Below, piece after piece: positions 44,097 through 56,013 of a stretch of 64,000 nt of DNA (its first letter is position 1; every line of letters starts with the position of its first letter). The notes beneath the pieces are model-generated. The model saw only the letters and a program-made list of their open reading frames with translations. It ran no database searches and was not told the DNA's origin. Both the position numbers and the translations under genes were made by a program. Source of the stretch: Mucidula mucida (lineage: Eukaryota; Basidiomycota; Agaricomycetes; Agaricales; Physalacriaceae); NCBI GenBank assembly GCA_015501055.1, contig JADNYV010000004.1, forward strand, positions 682,001 through 746,000. The letters are read 5' to 3'.

Positions 44097-45064
44097 TTAT
44101 AGCGTACCTGCAAGGACACTGAGACATCGATCCATGTACACAGTTATGAAACTGGCTTCGAGTCCATGCTCGTCACTGAACGCAGTCCAAAATGAATGAT
44201 GCAGAGGCTCCGTGAATTCAGGATATTCATCGCGATTGATATCGTTTGACCTCGGCAGCGGTAGCTCCCACATTGTCGAGGGATTAGGGAAGGACGTCTC
44301 TCGCAAGAGTGGAGAGCCAGAATAGAAGTTTGGATCCAATATGAGAAGCATGTTGAGCAAAAGATAATTTGCGATGGTGATATCGACGTAACTCGTGAGC
44401 CCACTAAGTTTCAAAAAGGTTTCAGGCACTGGAAAGTCGTAAGTCTCTTGCAGCAGTGCAATGGATACTTTTGAACTCACCATTGGGAGGAAGGTTATAG
44501 TGAAATCCCATATCGCTAAAACGGACTTGCGGTTGCTGAGCAAGATAGGCAAGAGAAGGCAGATAACGACTGGTGTCTGGATACTCTGCAAGAGCGTTGA
44601 TGACGAGCGCTATAGCAGCCCGATCAGCCTGCGGGGAAAGAGCGCGGTACCAGGAAGCCTTGGAGCAGTGTGCGTTCGGTTCAATGGAGGGACTGGGGCC
44701 ATTTAAACCCTCAAGTCTGTCCAAAAATGCGTCTGGAAATAAATCGTCGTCGACCACCCCAGCTTCCCGCCAGGTTTCTACCGAGGCGTTTGGTTTCGGG
44801 AAGGTAGCGCGAATACGTTCACCACGTTCCGCTATGCAGGACGCCAACTCGTAGGCTAAGCTAGCCAAGTCATGCTGACGTTGTGACTGTCTCGAGGTAT
44901 GTCTTATAAAAAAGTCAAGTTTGTCTCTGTGGGGATTGGAAAACGCGAGGAGGAAGTGGTCCGCAATAACTGTAGAACGATGTCAGCTGTCAATATGGAC
45001 AAGTGAAGGCAAAGTTACCATGCCAGCGAATACTCTGAGACCGATGTGGCGTGAATGAAGACAT
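44097..45064 (-). CDS. Conserved-looking protein of unknown function, 288 residues
   Basis: Three exons (45064-45019, 44969-44481, 44428-44097) are in phase and open. The ATG at 45064 begins MSSFTPHRSQSIRWH; the next exon has VIADHFLLAFSNPHRDKLDF and a mostly helical body (LAYELASCIAERGERIRATF, AIALVINALAEYPDT). The last exon is rich in Leu (ITIANYLLLNMLLILDPNFY). No signal peptide or clear transmembrane segment is certain. No family is recognised. It lies 155 bp upstream of the F-box gene on the same strand; I treat the two as separate because the phases do not join. Confidence 0.55.
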
Positions 45065-45287
45065 GATTGACCCCTAAAAGTCCCGACGTGTCTTGGTATG
45101 TTTATCTTATCTAATCGGTTCGCGTTGGCTCAATTACCATGACACTTAAGTCGAAAGGCATTCATAGCAATCTGAAGGAGAGTGTAATTTAGTAAAGGAG
45201 TGTGCTATTACAGGGATATAGGGTAGGGAACTTATCATAAGATGAGCCACCAGGGCATGTCATTAGTAGCTGAGATGGATTAGGGAA

Positions 45288-46652
45288 TCATTTCTTCAAC
45301 AGCTTCTCGTGCAATTCCGCGCCCTTCAATCGCGCACGCAAATACTCCAATCGCGCTTCATATCGTGCCGCAACGTCCAGGCGCCGTCTCCGAATATCCA
45401 TCACATCCGAATCCATCTCTTCCGACCCCAGACCCACCATATCCGACGATCGCTCCCCCTCGCGTAGGATGCTAAGCGGCAAGTGTCCCGCACTACGCGA
45501 AAGACTAGTACGACTGCTCAACGCTGGTCTAACGGACAGCATGGACGTCCCCTGGGATGACAAAGACGAAAGCGATCCCTTACGCTTAAGTGGCGTTGTT
45601 TGAAAGTGCGAGGAAGGCGATGTTCGGATGGAGGTACTGCGAGAAAGAGTCTTTGACTTTATGGAGCTGGTGGATCGCACGGAAAGTGCATCATTCGATG
45701 TATGGCGGTAATGTTTCGGCATCCGAGCATCGGGCAGGAGCATAGCCGATTTAGAGGTGGGATTTTGCCAGTCGGGGTCTGTCAAAAGGAAGGTGGTGGT
45801 GGTAGTATGCCCGGGGGTTGGAGTTCGATACCTTGTTTTGATGGACGCGAAGCCGTGCTCTGTTCGAGTTCATCAAATGCTGTCAGCACACGTCTGCCCT
45901 CCTCCTCGAGATCATTGATGAACTGAATGAGCTCTTTGGACGTGCTGAGCCCGCCATCTTCAAATATATCGGCTCCCGTCTCCGGGGTGAATTGTCGAGG
46001 GGGTGTGAGGTTACGGTACGAGAAAGTCGACCGTGTTGGACTAAGTGGTGGGGAGAAGGTGTCAGAGTTGATACTAGCTTTGTGCGAGGACACAGATCTG
46101 GCATCGTGTGTAGTACCAGAAGAGGTCGTGTGAATGGATGTAAGGCTCTGCTTCCGAGTAAGCTTTCTTGGGGCGAATGCACGCTTGAGCGAACTTGTAG
46201 ATGCGCTCGCGCTGACGAAATTGTCTTTGGGAGCTTTACGACTAGTCGCGCGTTTAAGAAAGCTGGTCACGCCCGAAGTGATGGATGTTTTCGGGGGATG
46301 TGGCGACGGGGACGACGTCCTCGGGATTTGAGGTGGAGGCGTAAGTGTCTGGAATACAACTTTACGCGATGATGAAGATGCCGCAGATGGCGCTATATAA
46401 AACGTTCATCAGAGACGAGGATGTAAGCTGTCAGTTGACATACCGCGGCTGCGTCCAAGGATAGTAACTGTGGGTGCGTCTATGTGCTGACCTGCATACC
46501 GTTCAAAGACGTCTTGACGAAGTAGCCGATACTCTTCGTCACTGAAGAATAATTAAAAACCAGAATAGCGGACAGTTGGGGAAGATGACAGACTTGAGAA
46601 GTCCCTCAGAGTTAGCGGTAGCAAGTTCGTTGAGTCTCTGAGCAAGAGCCAT
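45288..46652 (-). CDS. Ser-rich protein of unknown function, 402 residues
   Basis: Four exons (46652-46594, 46541-46444, 46392-45832, 45778-45288) keep phase. The N terminus has a conserved-looking helical motif (LAQRLNELATANSEGLLNDE then EYRLLRQDVFERYAG) that resembles short SHOCT/DUF-like helices seen at the start of fungal scaffold proteins. The centre is Ser/Thr/Pro-rich with basic patches (SFLKRATSRKAPKD, RAFAPRKLTRKQSLTS), and the C terminus is a charged coiled coil (RRRRLDVAARYEARLEYLRA). The third intron has a strong pyrimidine tract. It is probably a cytosolic or cortical scaffold; that is inference from composition. Confidence 0.6.
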
Positions 46653-46881
46653 GAAGGAAGGAGGAGAAACACGTTGTAGTAGTCAGGGATACGAAGAGGA
46701 GGGCTTTGGACCATTAGGAGATCTGAGCGATCACCTTGTACTTGACAGACAGATCATAATAGATCGACCGACCAGCCGACCAGGCCTTCTTTCTCCGAGT
46801 AAGCGGTAAAAGGCAAAAAGTCGTGTTGGTGGTTAGTCTCCAAAAAAGGCAACTTCTCACGGCCTCTCTGGTACGACTACC

Positions 46882-48492
46882 ATGTCGCCCTCTAAATCAA
46901 TGAACAGCAAGCTCAATCCTCGCACTACCGAATTCGAATTCCTTGGACCGCCTGGCGCGCTTTTCGTTACCCTCATCGTACCCACTGTCACCTATTTACT
47001 TTATTTTGGCTGCTCAGAGGAAACGGGTGGATGCCCACCGCCACTCGCGAATCTCCCAGACCGCGCCGCGCTTGCCCTATCCAGCTTGGACTGGTGGAAG
47101 AGCCTCTGGGATACACAGGCGTCTCTTATTTACCTCGGATGGTACGCGTTTTGCGTCCTTGCTTGGGCTATCCTACCCGGAGATCTCGTGGAAGGCGGCA
47201 CCTTGCGCACGGGTGGCAAGAAAAAGTACAAGATCAATGGTACGTATCGTTGGCAGTTGCAGTGTTCGTGTTCTCACCCAGTCTAGCATTCTCGACTTTC
47301 CTCCTTGCCATGGGCATCACCGCGGGCATTATCCAGAAATACGGCCCTGAGGCGTTCAGCATCATATACGAGAAATGGGTCGGATTCATTACTGCCTCCG
47401 TTCTCATGTCCCTCATTCAAGCCATTGCCGTTTACGCCATGTCATTCCAGGAAGGCAAGCTGTTGGCTCTCGGTGGCAACTCGGGCAACTTCATTTATGA
47501 CGTCCGTTATAATTGCGCGTTATCCTCTTTCCTTCCTCATTGTAAAATCATTTCAGTTCTTCATCGGCCGTGAATTGAATCCATCTATTGGATCATTCGA
47601 TATCAAGTCATTCAACGAACTTCGTCCTGGTCTCATTCTATGGGTCATCATCGACATCAGTATGGTCTGCGAGCAAGCCACTCGCCGCGGCGGCTTAACC
47701 AATGTCACCGACTCCATGTGGCTCGTCCTCGCCTTCCAATCATTCTACGTGATAGATGGGCTTTACAATGAGGTCCGTTCAAGTCGTGCATGACGCGTGT
47801 CTCACAGTGATGGACTCCTCACAGCCTGCCATATTGACTACGATGGATATCACCACTGATGGCTTCGGCTTCATGCTGGCGGTCGGGGACTTGGCTTGGG
47901 TTCCTCTCACATATTCTTTGCAAGCCAGATACCTCGTCTTCAACCAGCTAGAGTTGGGTCCCTTCCTGACAGCTGTTATCTTTGCCGTCAATTTGGCTGG
48001 TTACTACATTTTCCGCAGCGCGAATGGCGAGAAGAACGACTTCCGCAATGGCAAGAACCCAAAGAGTGAGTTACATTGAGAACTATTCGACGCACACTGA
48101 CTATGTATAGACCTCGAATATTTCACTACCGCATCTGGGTCAAAGCTTCTCACCTCAGGTTGGTGGGGCCGTTCGAGACACCCTAACTACTTGTAAGTCC
48201 TTTGACCCGTTTCTTGCGTGCGATATTAATTGTGCTAGTGGTGACCTACTCATGGCATTCGCGTGGTCTCTTCCCACGGGCTTCGAAACTCCCATCACCT
48301 ACTTCTACATTGGTTACTTCACTGTCCTCCTGATGCATCGCCAAAACCGCGATGATGAGAACTGCAAGAAGAAGTGAGCCCCTGGCATTGTATTTTTCGG
48401 AACATCGCTGATGACGTACGTTTAGATACGGGGCGGACTGGGAACAGTACAAGAAAATGGTTCCATATAAAATCATACCATACGTCTACTGA
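46882..48492 (+). CDS. ERG24: Delta(14)-sterol reductase, copy 1 (intact)
   Basis: Seven exons (46882-47239, 47287-47501, 47557-47772, 47825-48065, 48111-48192, 48239-48373, 48426-48492) give an intact 437-residue ERG4/ERG24-family enzyme. It reduces the C14-C15 double bond in ergosterol synthesis in the ER membrane. Markers: [60 protein letters not shown] and [48 protein letters not shown] and [20 protein letters not shown] follow, and the C terminus is [20 protein letters not shown]. Multiple membrane segments are evident. A second copy starts 84 bp downstream with identical exon lengths, so a tandem duplication is clear. Confidence 0.94.
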
Positions 48493-48576
48493 TTTCTGTT
48501 CCTGATGTACTCATATAGGCCTATATTTATGGCAACATTTCCTCCTACTTTATAACATCCCTCTGGTAAGACAGCT

Positions 48577-50204
48577 ATGTCATCAACGTCCAGGGCGATG
48601 AGCAAGGAGCTCAATCCGCGCACGACCAAGTTCGAATTTTTTGGCCCACTTGGAGCTCTTTTCATTTCGATCGCTATGCCCTCGACCCCGTACTTGCTGT
48701 ACTTCAGTTGCTCAGAAGCCTTTGGCGGGTGTCCATCGTCTCTTGCAGCGTTCCCGAACCGTGCTTTGTTTTCAGTGTCTACTTTAGAATGGTGGAAGAA
48801 TCTCTGGGACACTCAAGCTTCTCTCATTTACCTCGGATGGTACGCGTTTTGTGTTACAGCGTGGGCCATTCTACCCGGGGAACAAGTGGAGGGTGGGGTG
48901 CTACGCACTGGCAAGAGGAAGAAGTACAAGTTAAACGGTACGTCGTTTTCAAAGCCATAATAAATGTGTTGATGCCTCTTAGCGTTCTCGACATTACTCC
49001 TTGCCCTAGGAATTACTGCTGGTGTAATAACCAAGTACGGTCCCGAGACGTTCACTATCATGTATCATAAATGGGTTGGTTTCGTCACCGCTGCGATTTC
49101 AATGTCGATCTTCCAGGCCGCTATGGTGTACATTATATCCTTCCAAAAGGACAAGTTGTTGGCACTCGGGGGTAACACTGGAAATGTTATATACGACGTG
49201 AATCCTTGTCTTTTTGCGCTTCAACTCATTCAGTCTCGACTAACCACTCCGCGCGTTGTAGTTCTTCATTGGTCGCGAATTGAATCCTTCGATTGGATCT
49301 TTTGATATTAAGTCATTCAATGAGCTACGGCCCGGCTTGATCCTGTGGACGCTCATCGATATTAGCATGGTTTGCGAGCAAGCAACACGTCGGGGCGGTT
49401 TGGTCAATGTCACCGACTCGATGTGGCTTGTTCTCATTTTCCAGTCTTTCTACGTCATAGACTCGCTCTATCATGAGGTCCGTTCGTGTTCAATACTTGT
49501 CTTCGAGCCTTAACTCGACCAAATAGTCTGCCGTGCTAACTACGATGGACATCACCACGGACGGCTTCGGTTTCATGCTAGCTGCCGGTGACCTTGCCTG
49601 GGTTCCGTTCACGTACTCCCTCCAGGCCAGATACCTAGTGTTCAACCAGGTCGAGTTGGGAGCTTTGTTTACGGCTGGTATCTTCGCAGTCAACGCGTTG
49701 GGCTACTACATCTTCCGGAACGCCAACGGCGAGAAGAATGATTTCCGGAACGGCAAGAATCCGAAGAGTGGTCGATTTCCTATCAATGTTTGACGTAGTT
49801 CTGACTGTCAAGCAGATCTACAATACTTTACTACGGAGTCTGGGTCAAAGCTTCTCACGTCGGGCTGGTGGGGTCGCTCGAGGCATCCGAACTACTTGTG
49901 AGTCCATTTCGCACGGTCTCATACAAGGCTCGACTTGACAAATGCGATAGCGGCGATCTGCTTATGGCCTTAGCTTGGTCTCTGCCCCCGGATTCGACAC
50001 CCCATCACGTACTTTTATGTCGGTACCTTCACAGTGATGTTGATGCACCGCCAACACCGCGATGACGGAAACTGCAAGAAAAAGTGAGCCCGTTTCTCCT
50101 CGGTTTGCTCTAGTTGCTGACGAAGACCTCTGCTCAGATACGGAGCTGACTGGGAGAAATACAAGAAGATGGTTCCGTATAAGATCATACCATATGTCTA
50201 TTAG
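48577..50204 (+). CDS. ERG24: Delta(14)-sterol reductase, copy 2 (frame breaks in exon 6)
   Basis: Seven exons (48577-48937, 48983-49197, 49262-49477, 49527-49767, 49816-49897, 49951-50083, 50138-50204). Exon lengths equal those of copy 1 except the first (361 versus 358) and exon 6 (133 versus 135). The core is well conserved: [55 protein letters not shown] and a C-terminal [14 protein letters not shown]. Two positions in exon 6 are one base short within C runs (49985-49989 and 50000-50003). Adding one C at each would match copy 1 (LPPGFDTPITYFY). As written, the C terminus is out of frame. Strong constraint elsewhere suggests either a very recent pseudogene or base-calling errors. Confidence 0.85.
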
Positions 50205-50259
50205 GCGCTATATGGAAGACTTTATCTGTGTTGGCAGTTCTCTCTCGTTGACAGATACA

Positions 50260-50583
50260 ATGAGTGCACAACCCAGTCCGCGTACGCGAGTTCAAGGGTC
50301 CGTTGGGTGCCCTGTTCCTCCCGATAATGGCGCCCGCCACAGTATATGCGCTATACTACAGCTGTTCTGAGGAAGCAAGCGCGGTCCTCCGCCGCCTTCT
50401 ACAATCGCGTTACCGCCCTCGTATGATATGGATCCGCGGAGATCCCTTCGACACTCCCATTACGAATTTCTTATTTAGCCTTGAGTACTTACTCGCTAAC
50501 AAGGTCTGCTACACAGAAATGGAGATGATGGGAAGAAATACAAGAAACTAGTGTCATGGAAGATCGTATCATACTTTTACTGA
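50260..50583 (+). pseudogene. Delta(14)-sterol reductase relic, copy 3
   Basis: Only the two ends of the gene remain. The 5' part reads REFKGPLGALFLPIMAPATV and YALYYSCSEEA, matching the N terminus of copies 1 and 2 with a frame change near the start. Then a short FDTPIT remnant of exon 6 appears, and the last segment KKYKKLVSWKIVSYFY plus TGA at 50581-50583 matches the normal C terminus. About 1.3 kb of the middle is missing. It lies 55 bp after copy 2 in the same orientation, so the array was once three genes long. Confidence 0.82.
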
Positions 50584-50722
50584 GTAAAGATGTACAATCT
50601 AACGTTGTGCAGCGCACAATCTAGATAAGGAGTCCAAAGTCCGCTGGTATGATTAAAATGTGTACAGTCATGAAAATGCATCAGGTATATGTCCTCTCCC
50701 CAAACCCCCAAAGTGAAACGAG

Positions 50723-52001
50723 TTACTCCTCATCGGAATCGGTGTCGGGCTCCCATCCAGCCTTCAATAAGTCACTTTCCCAAGGCGATGTCACCGATAG
50801 CGGGGCCGGAGGAACATCAACTTTACATGCCTTCAGGACAAAGTCGTGCATGAGGACATTGATTCTAATAACCTCACTGTCAGAGTGTGGATCTTAGAAA
50901 TATCAAAAACTGCACGTACTCTCCAGCATTTGTAACACATCCAAAGTGCGACGCTCCAGGGATCGAACTGAGGCTCACGTTGAGGGCGGCCTCCTTCATG
51001 TTCTTGTGGAATCTTTCCATATACTCCATTGGATACGCGACGTCGTTGCCACACTGTATCAATTTGACAGGGCACCCGATCTTGGCGAGCTCGGCCTGCG
51101 TAAGCGCCTTCCGCTCGTTGAAGATGAGGATGGTGGCCCGGTTGTAGTTGTCGAAATTTTTAGGACCCCAGTTCTTCAGCGCGAGAGGGTATGTCCGCGC
51201 GAGTAGTCTATAAATGAAATTGAGCCATGAGGTTTCGGATGGAGCAGGAGAACGTGCAACGTACGCGTGGGCCAAGCTAGCCATGTTGTTAGAATAGCTG
51301 AATTGAAGTGCGCCGTACACGGCGTCTTGGAGGGCCGACTCGTCAGGTGGGTTGGACTTGAAGCCCTCCTGCCAGCATTCAAAGATTTCGCGGCGCCCCT
51401 CTGCTATGTCGGGAAGCTTGACAGTTTGGTTAGGGAGGTTGAGAAGACGCGTCGAAAAAAAAAATGTTAACATACCTCCTCTAAGCCTAGGGGAGATATA
51501 AGGAATAGGGATGCGACGAGCTTAGGGCGTGCCATTGCGAGGCCCAATGCTGCAATGGTACCTAAGCACTGCGCCACAATATGACATGCCGGGAGTTTGA
51601 GTGCTTCCTGTAGGTATAGGTGAGCTTGGGCGAGTGTGCTTCGAGGAATGGACGAACGATAATTTTGGCAATTTCTTCGCCAGCCTCTTTGCCGCTGTAG
51701 TGTGCTGGTATGTCATCACCAGTCGTATACCCATGACCGCGTAGATCTACAGCGACGCAGTTGAAGCGTCGTATTTGAGGGTCACCGAATTGCACTAGAG
51801 AGCGTGTATTAGCGCGTCGAAATGAGCCTGCGGCTAATGACACGTACATTGGAAACTTTCCTGCGCGAAATAGACAGCATGGAGGAACAGAATTGTCGGA
51901 AGGTTTTTGTCGATAGCTTTCGCGTTCGGCGAAGTGGGGGTAGAGATGGTGTAGAAAAAGTTGACCTTTCCGGCGCTAGTCTTTACTTTGACAGAAGGCA
52001 T
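50723..52001 (-). CDS. Alpha/beta hydrolase with Cys at nucleophile position
   Basis: About six exons from the ATG at 52001 to TAA at 50723-50725, all in phase. Fold landmarks are TILFLHAVYFAQESF, FNCVAVDLRGHGYTTGDD, the nucleophile elbow CHIVAQCLGTIAALGLAM, LFLISPLGLEE, GCPVKLIQCGNDVAYPMEY (acid) and SIPGASHFGC (histidine). The family usually has G-x-S-x-G; here the sequence is A-Q-C-L-G, placing Cys where Ser is expected, as in dienelactone hydrolase. Substrate unknown. The C terminus is acidic (EPDTDSDEE), without a membrane anchor. The 3' end lies 139 bp from the ERG24 relic, convergent. Confidence 0.82.
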
Positions 52002-52714
52002 TGTTGTGGCGCGGGTCGAGGACGAGTAAAGTTAGTTGCCCCAAAAACGCATTTTATAACATTTCATACTAGGGGTGCTGAGGAACCTAGCTACAGTTGG
52101 TTATTGATATTCGTGGGAACTCGGAGACAGACTTAGAGGAGCTCGTTGTTAGATCCTATATTTGAGCTGTCAGAAACCCCAGAATTGTGATTTTGGGGGG
52201 CCAGAGCTCGAGAAGACATTGTAGGATCAACACAGAGAGACGTAATCCCGGAGGCACAGAAGCAATGGCGAGCGGTGGAGTTGAGGTTGATCGAGCTACA
52301 GTTTGCTTTATGAATGAGTTGATCGAGCTGCAGTAGGCTGCAGATAGTATGGTCACATTGTGCTTTAGTTGGACGTGTTTTCTACAGGAGGCATTTAGAC
52401 ATGAATAGGACAATTGAAAACTGACGCGCTGTGTATACTTCCGTTATGTATCTCGATCTTGCTCGAAAAAATCTCCTGCATTTAGTGTTCAATAATTAAA
52501 GGCACTCACTGTCGTGCTCTTTTTTCTTTTTTCAAATAAAATGCGGGCTTCAGCTCATTGGACCCAGCGCGGTTCCGTGGTGGGACCGAAGGAGCAGAGT
52601 CAAAGCAGGTGGTAATGATATCATGCAGCGTTGAAAGCCAGATATGGCAGTCGCCTAGATCATCATCTTGCTTCCATCCCCGCCGCTACCTTCACGAATT
52701 CACCGACCACTGCG
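52002..52714. other. Intergenic region between divergent genes
   Basis: 713 bp with no supported gene. A GA/CT-rich stretch and a T-rich tract near 52510-52540 precede the PA2G4-like gene. Confidence 0.5.
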
Positions 52715-54272
52715 ATGTCCGACGAAGAAAAGCAGGCCGCTCCCGCGGTAGAAGCTGCGAAACCGCCATCGACAGCGGAAGCCGACGTCACGAAATACAA
52801 GGTAATGCGACCAACGCGAAAATAAAAAAAAATCTATAAAACATCTATCGCAGACCGCGGCGGACATTGTGCACAATGTTATCAAGAAGCTCATCGAGCT
52901 GTCTGTCGAGGGTGCCAAGATTCTCGATCTCTGTATCGAGGGCGACAAGCTCCTCGAACAGGGCACTGCTGCTGTCTACAACAAGGCCGTCAAAGGCGCA
53001 AAAGTAGCAAAAGGTGCGCCTCTCAGTTTGCGGCACCATCCATCTCAGAAATCGCCTAATTTTCCCTCATTTTCTACTCGACAGGAATCGCTTTTCCTAC
53101 TTGTATCTCCATCAATAACGCCGTCGCCCACTTTTCACCTCTTGCGTGAGTCTGAATGACCCATCTGGGCACCGAATGCGCCACTTACGTGTCGTTCTTG
53201 CCATCGTGCGTGGATTTTAGCTCAGATCCCCAGTCTGAGCAGGTACTTGCCAAGGACGACGTGGTCAAGATTCACCTCGGTGCCCACATCGATGGATTTG
53301 CCGCCATCAGTGCCGAGACCATCGTCGTTGGCGCCTCACCTGAGAATCCGGTCACTGGGCGCAAGGCGGATGTCATCAAAGCTGCCTGGCATGCCGCTGA
53401 ACTCGCCATGCGCACTGTCAAAGTCGGAAATAAGAACTGGGCCGTCACGGAGGCAGTTGCGCGCGCAGCAGCTGTCTGGGACTGCAAGCCCGTGGAAGGC
53501 AGGTCACTCTCATGTTACCTGTCATTCCGTCAATATCAATGGGCTTCTAGGCATGCTGTCGTGTGAGCAGAAAAAGGACGTGATTGATGGGACAAAGCGC
53601 ATCATTCTGAACCCTAGTGAGCAGCAGAAGCGGGACTTTGAAGCTGCCACCTTTGCGGAGGGTGACGTTTGGGGCATCGATGTCCTGATATCCACTACTG
53701 AAGATGGCAAGGTGGGCATCGCCTTGTAAGCGTTCGCTAACACTTAAGCTAATTATCCTTTCCCTCTAGGCCCGCATCGAAGAATCGAGGACGACACTGT
53801 ATCAGCGCGACTCAACCGTCACGTACCAGCTCAAAATGAAGACCTCCCGTGCCGTCTTTTCGGAAGTGCAGAAGAAGGCGGGTGCTTTCCCCTTCAACGT
53901 CCGAGTCCTTGAAGACGAGAAGCGCGCGCGCATGGGCTTACAAGAGGCTGTACAACACAGTTTAGTCAAACCTTACGAAGTGATGTGAGTCCTGCCGCGT
54001 ATCATCGATCTATCCGTCTCAAACCCGAGACCGCCAGCTACACGCCTGCAAACACCTTTGTTGCTGCATTTCACTTCACGATGGCTCTTCTGCCCGCTGG
54101 ACCATCCCTGATCACCCACCCGCCTGTGTGGTATAAGCCCGAGCTCGTCAAGACCGACAAAGAACTCGAAGACGAGGAGCTCAAGGCCATCCTTGCACGG
54201 AACCTCCGCGAGACGAAAAAGAGCAAGAAAAAGAAGGCCAAGGCGGAGGAGGGCGATCCCAAAGAGGAGTGA
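52715..54272 (+). CDS. PA2G4/EBP1-like aminopeptidase-fold protein
   Basis: Seven exons (52715-52801, 52854-53013, 53085-53145, 53221-53498, 53551-53711, 53770-53984, 54038-54272) give 398 residues. This is the non-peptidase branch of the methionine aminopeptidase 2 fold (PA2G4/EBP1, fission yeast 42-kDa curved DNA-binding protein), involved in ribosome biogenesis and growth control. Landmarks: KTAADIVHNVIKKLIELSVEG, GIAFPTCISINNAVAHFSPL, DDVVKIHLGAHIDGFAAISA, VEGMLSCEQKKDVIDGTKRI, FPFNVRVLEDEKRARMGLQE and a Lys-rich C terminus (ETKKSKKKKAKAEE). Intron 4 must start with GC (G|GCAGGT) to keep the conserved VEGMLSC; this is a GC-AG intron. Convergent with PCC1. Confidence 0.92.
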
Positions 54273-54416
54273 ATATTGTTGAAATAGTTAAATCTGGCTT
54301 GAAGAAGAACAAAACCGTTGTTGTTGTAGTTTCCTCCTCCCCATCTTGACAGTTGTAACACAATGTAGCACAATTTGCATATACTCTTGCATACGAATTA
54401 AAGTTATGCTATCCAG

Positions 54417-54800
54417 TTATTGATCAGGCTTTTGTTCAGCGTCCTCCCCAAAGGCTTCTAATGTCCGCACGACGAGATCGACGTTTTCAAGGAATCCGTT
54501 CACGGTAAGGCGGGCGAGCCTTATTGTTCGCGTTAAAAACTCACTAAGTGAATCAATGAGCAGATATTGGCAGCGATCGCGACGGACATACGCGGTTAGA
54601 ACGTTGTCCTCGACGCTCAACGTGCGTTTCACAGCGTGAGGCTGAAGCTCCGAATCCACCTCAATCGTCTGCTTTGCAATCATTGCATGCTTGTGCGATG
54701 CAAACGGGATCTCTAGTGTTCTAAGTATTATTGAGTGAGCACCTTGCATCGCGTCGAAAAGGCCCGCTCACATTGCATGCCAATCTTCAGTTGAAGTCAT
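54417..54800 (-). CDS. PCC1: KEOPS/EKC complex subunit PCC1
   Basis: Three exons (54800-54772, 54720-54592, 54543-54417) encode a 94-residue protein. The family signature is complete: TLEIPFASHKHAMIAKQTIE, VDSELQPHAVKRTLSVEDNV, then TRTIRLARLTVNGFLENVDL and VVRTLEAFGED. PCC1 dimerises within KEOPS, which makes the t6A modification at position 37 of ANN-decoding tRNAs and affects telomeres and transcription. The length matches fungal orthologues. The first exon is just 29 nt (MTSTEDWHA). Confidence 0.93.
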
Positions 54801-55190
54801 GAGAGCAAGTTGAAGTTGATCATGTGCCGCGCATTGTTTCAACCATATTGCCGAAAACTCAGAAAAAGATATCGCTCGGTTTGCCAAGAGTAATCATTCT
54901 CGAGATACAATCCACGAAGATGGTACAGTTACTACATGACCTGAAAGAAACACAGATAGGATTGTCGTCCACCAAGGACGTTAAGGGATAAAGGTTAGAT
55001 AAGTACCGGAAAGGGTTGTAAGTAGATGAACCAGCTCGGCAACCCGCAGTCTCGAGATATCACACTGCTCCCTCTCCAAGACCTTACATTACCACTCAGA
55101 TAAACCAAGAAAAAAAACATCACATCCGTGACTAGGGAATAAAGATAATAAAGGTAGCATCAAGACATTAAGCCTTTGAGCCGGGTATCG
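54801..55190. other. Intergenic region, no gene seen
   Basis: 390 bp between PCC1 and the 3' end of the Ser-rich protein gene. An A-run at 55107-55114; nothing else recognised. Confidence 0.5.
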
Positions 55191-56013
55191 TTACAGGAAG
55201 AGCATGGTTGCCAGGGTAGCACCAATGAGGGCGACCGGAACAGTGAGCGCGCCTGCTCCGCTGTCACTGCCAGTGCCGACGGCACCGACCGGGGTAAGGT
55301 CACCGTCAACGTCGCTGGAACTGGAGGACGAAGAAGCAGAACTGCTTGAGCGAGTAGATGTAGAAACATCGGTAGTAAGAACAAGCCTAAATCATTAGCC
55401 AACTTGTCAAGCGTGAGGGAAGCGCACTTACGCGGTCGTGGAGCTGCCGCTGGAGACAGAGCTCGACTTGGTGGCTGCTGCAGCAGCGGATAGAGAGGCG
55501 GCAACATCGTCGCTGAAGCAGCTGTAGTCTCCGCTATCAGTGACGGTTATCTAGGAAAATATGTTAGCGCATGCCACACATGCCAACGACATCAAGAACG
55601 CACAGGGGAACTCCACGATTCGTCGTTATTGGCGTCGAGCAGGGAGATTTGGATCTGCTTCCCAGGCTGAACATTGACCTTGGTGGAGGCAGAGGTCGCC
55701 CAAACTTCTCCTACGTCGATACTAGTCAAGCGTCAGTATAACACGACAATGACTTCGGTTGCCGTCTTACAGAGGGTCGTCGCAAGGGTGTTCGGGGTCG
55801 ACAATGACGGCGTCAATGGGCCAAACGGCCGACGAGACCCAAGCATAGCTCAAATCTTGGCACTGGAAGCAACATTGAGTACACGAAAAAGTTAGGGGAA
55901 CAACGAGCAGCACGTACAGCGCCGATTTCGGTGGGGTAGTAGGAGTCGAAAGCGGCGACACGGCTGATGGAGGGGGCGAGAACGAGCGCGAGAGTAACGA
56001 ATGTGGAGAACAT
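55191..56013 (-). CDS. Secreted Ser-rich protein with GPI-anchor-type C terminus
   Basis: Five exons (56013-55918, 55862-55771, 55721-55604, 55550-55432, 55386-55191) give 206 residues. A signal peptide (MFSTFVTLALVLAPSISRV) is followed by a short globular part with FDSYYPTEIGACQDLSYAWV, VDPEHPCDDPLIDVGEVWAT and an ISLLDANNDESW strand region. A Ser/Thr/Ala-rich stalk (SSSSASSSSSSDVD) leads to a hydrophobic C-terminal tail (ALTVPVALIGATLATMLFL), as in GPI-anchored cell-surface proteins. The layout resembles the Ser-Thr-rich membrane-anchored proteins common in Agaricomycetes. A role in the wall is inferred. A TATA-like GTATAAAAAGG lies upstream (56041-56054). Confidence 0.78.
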
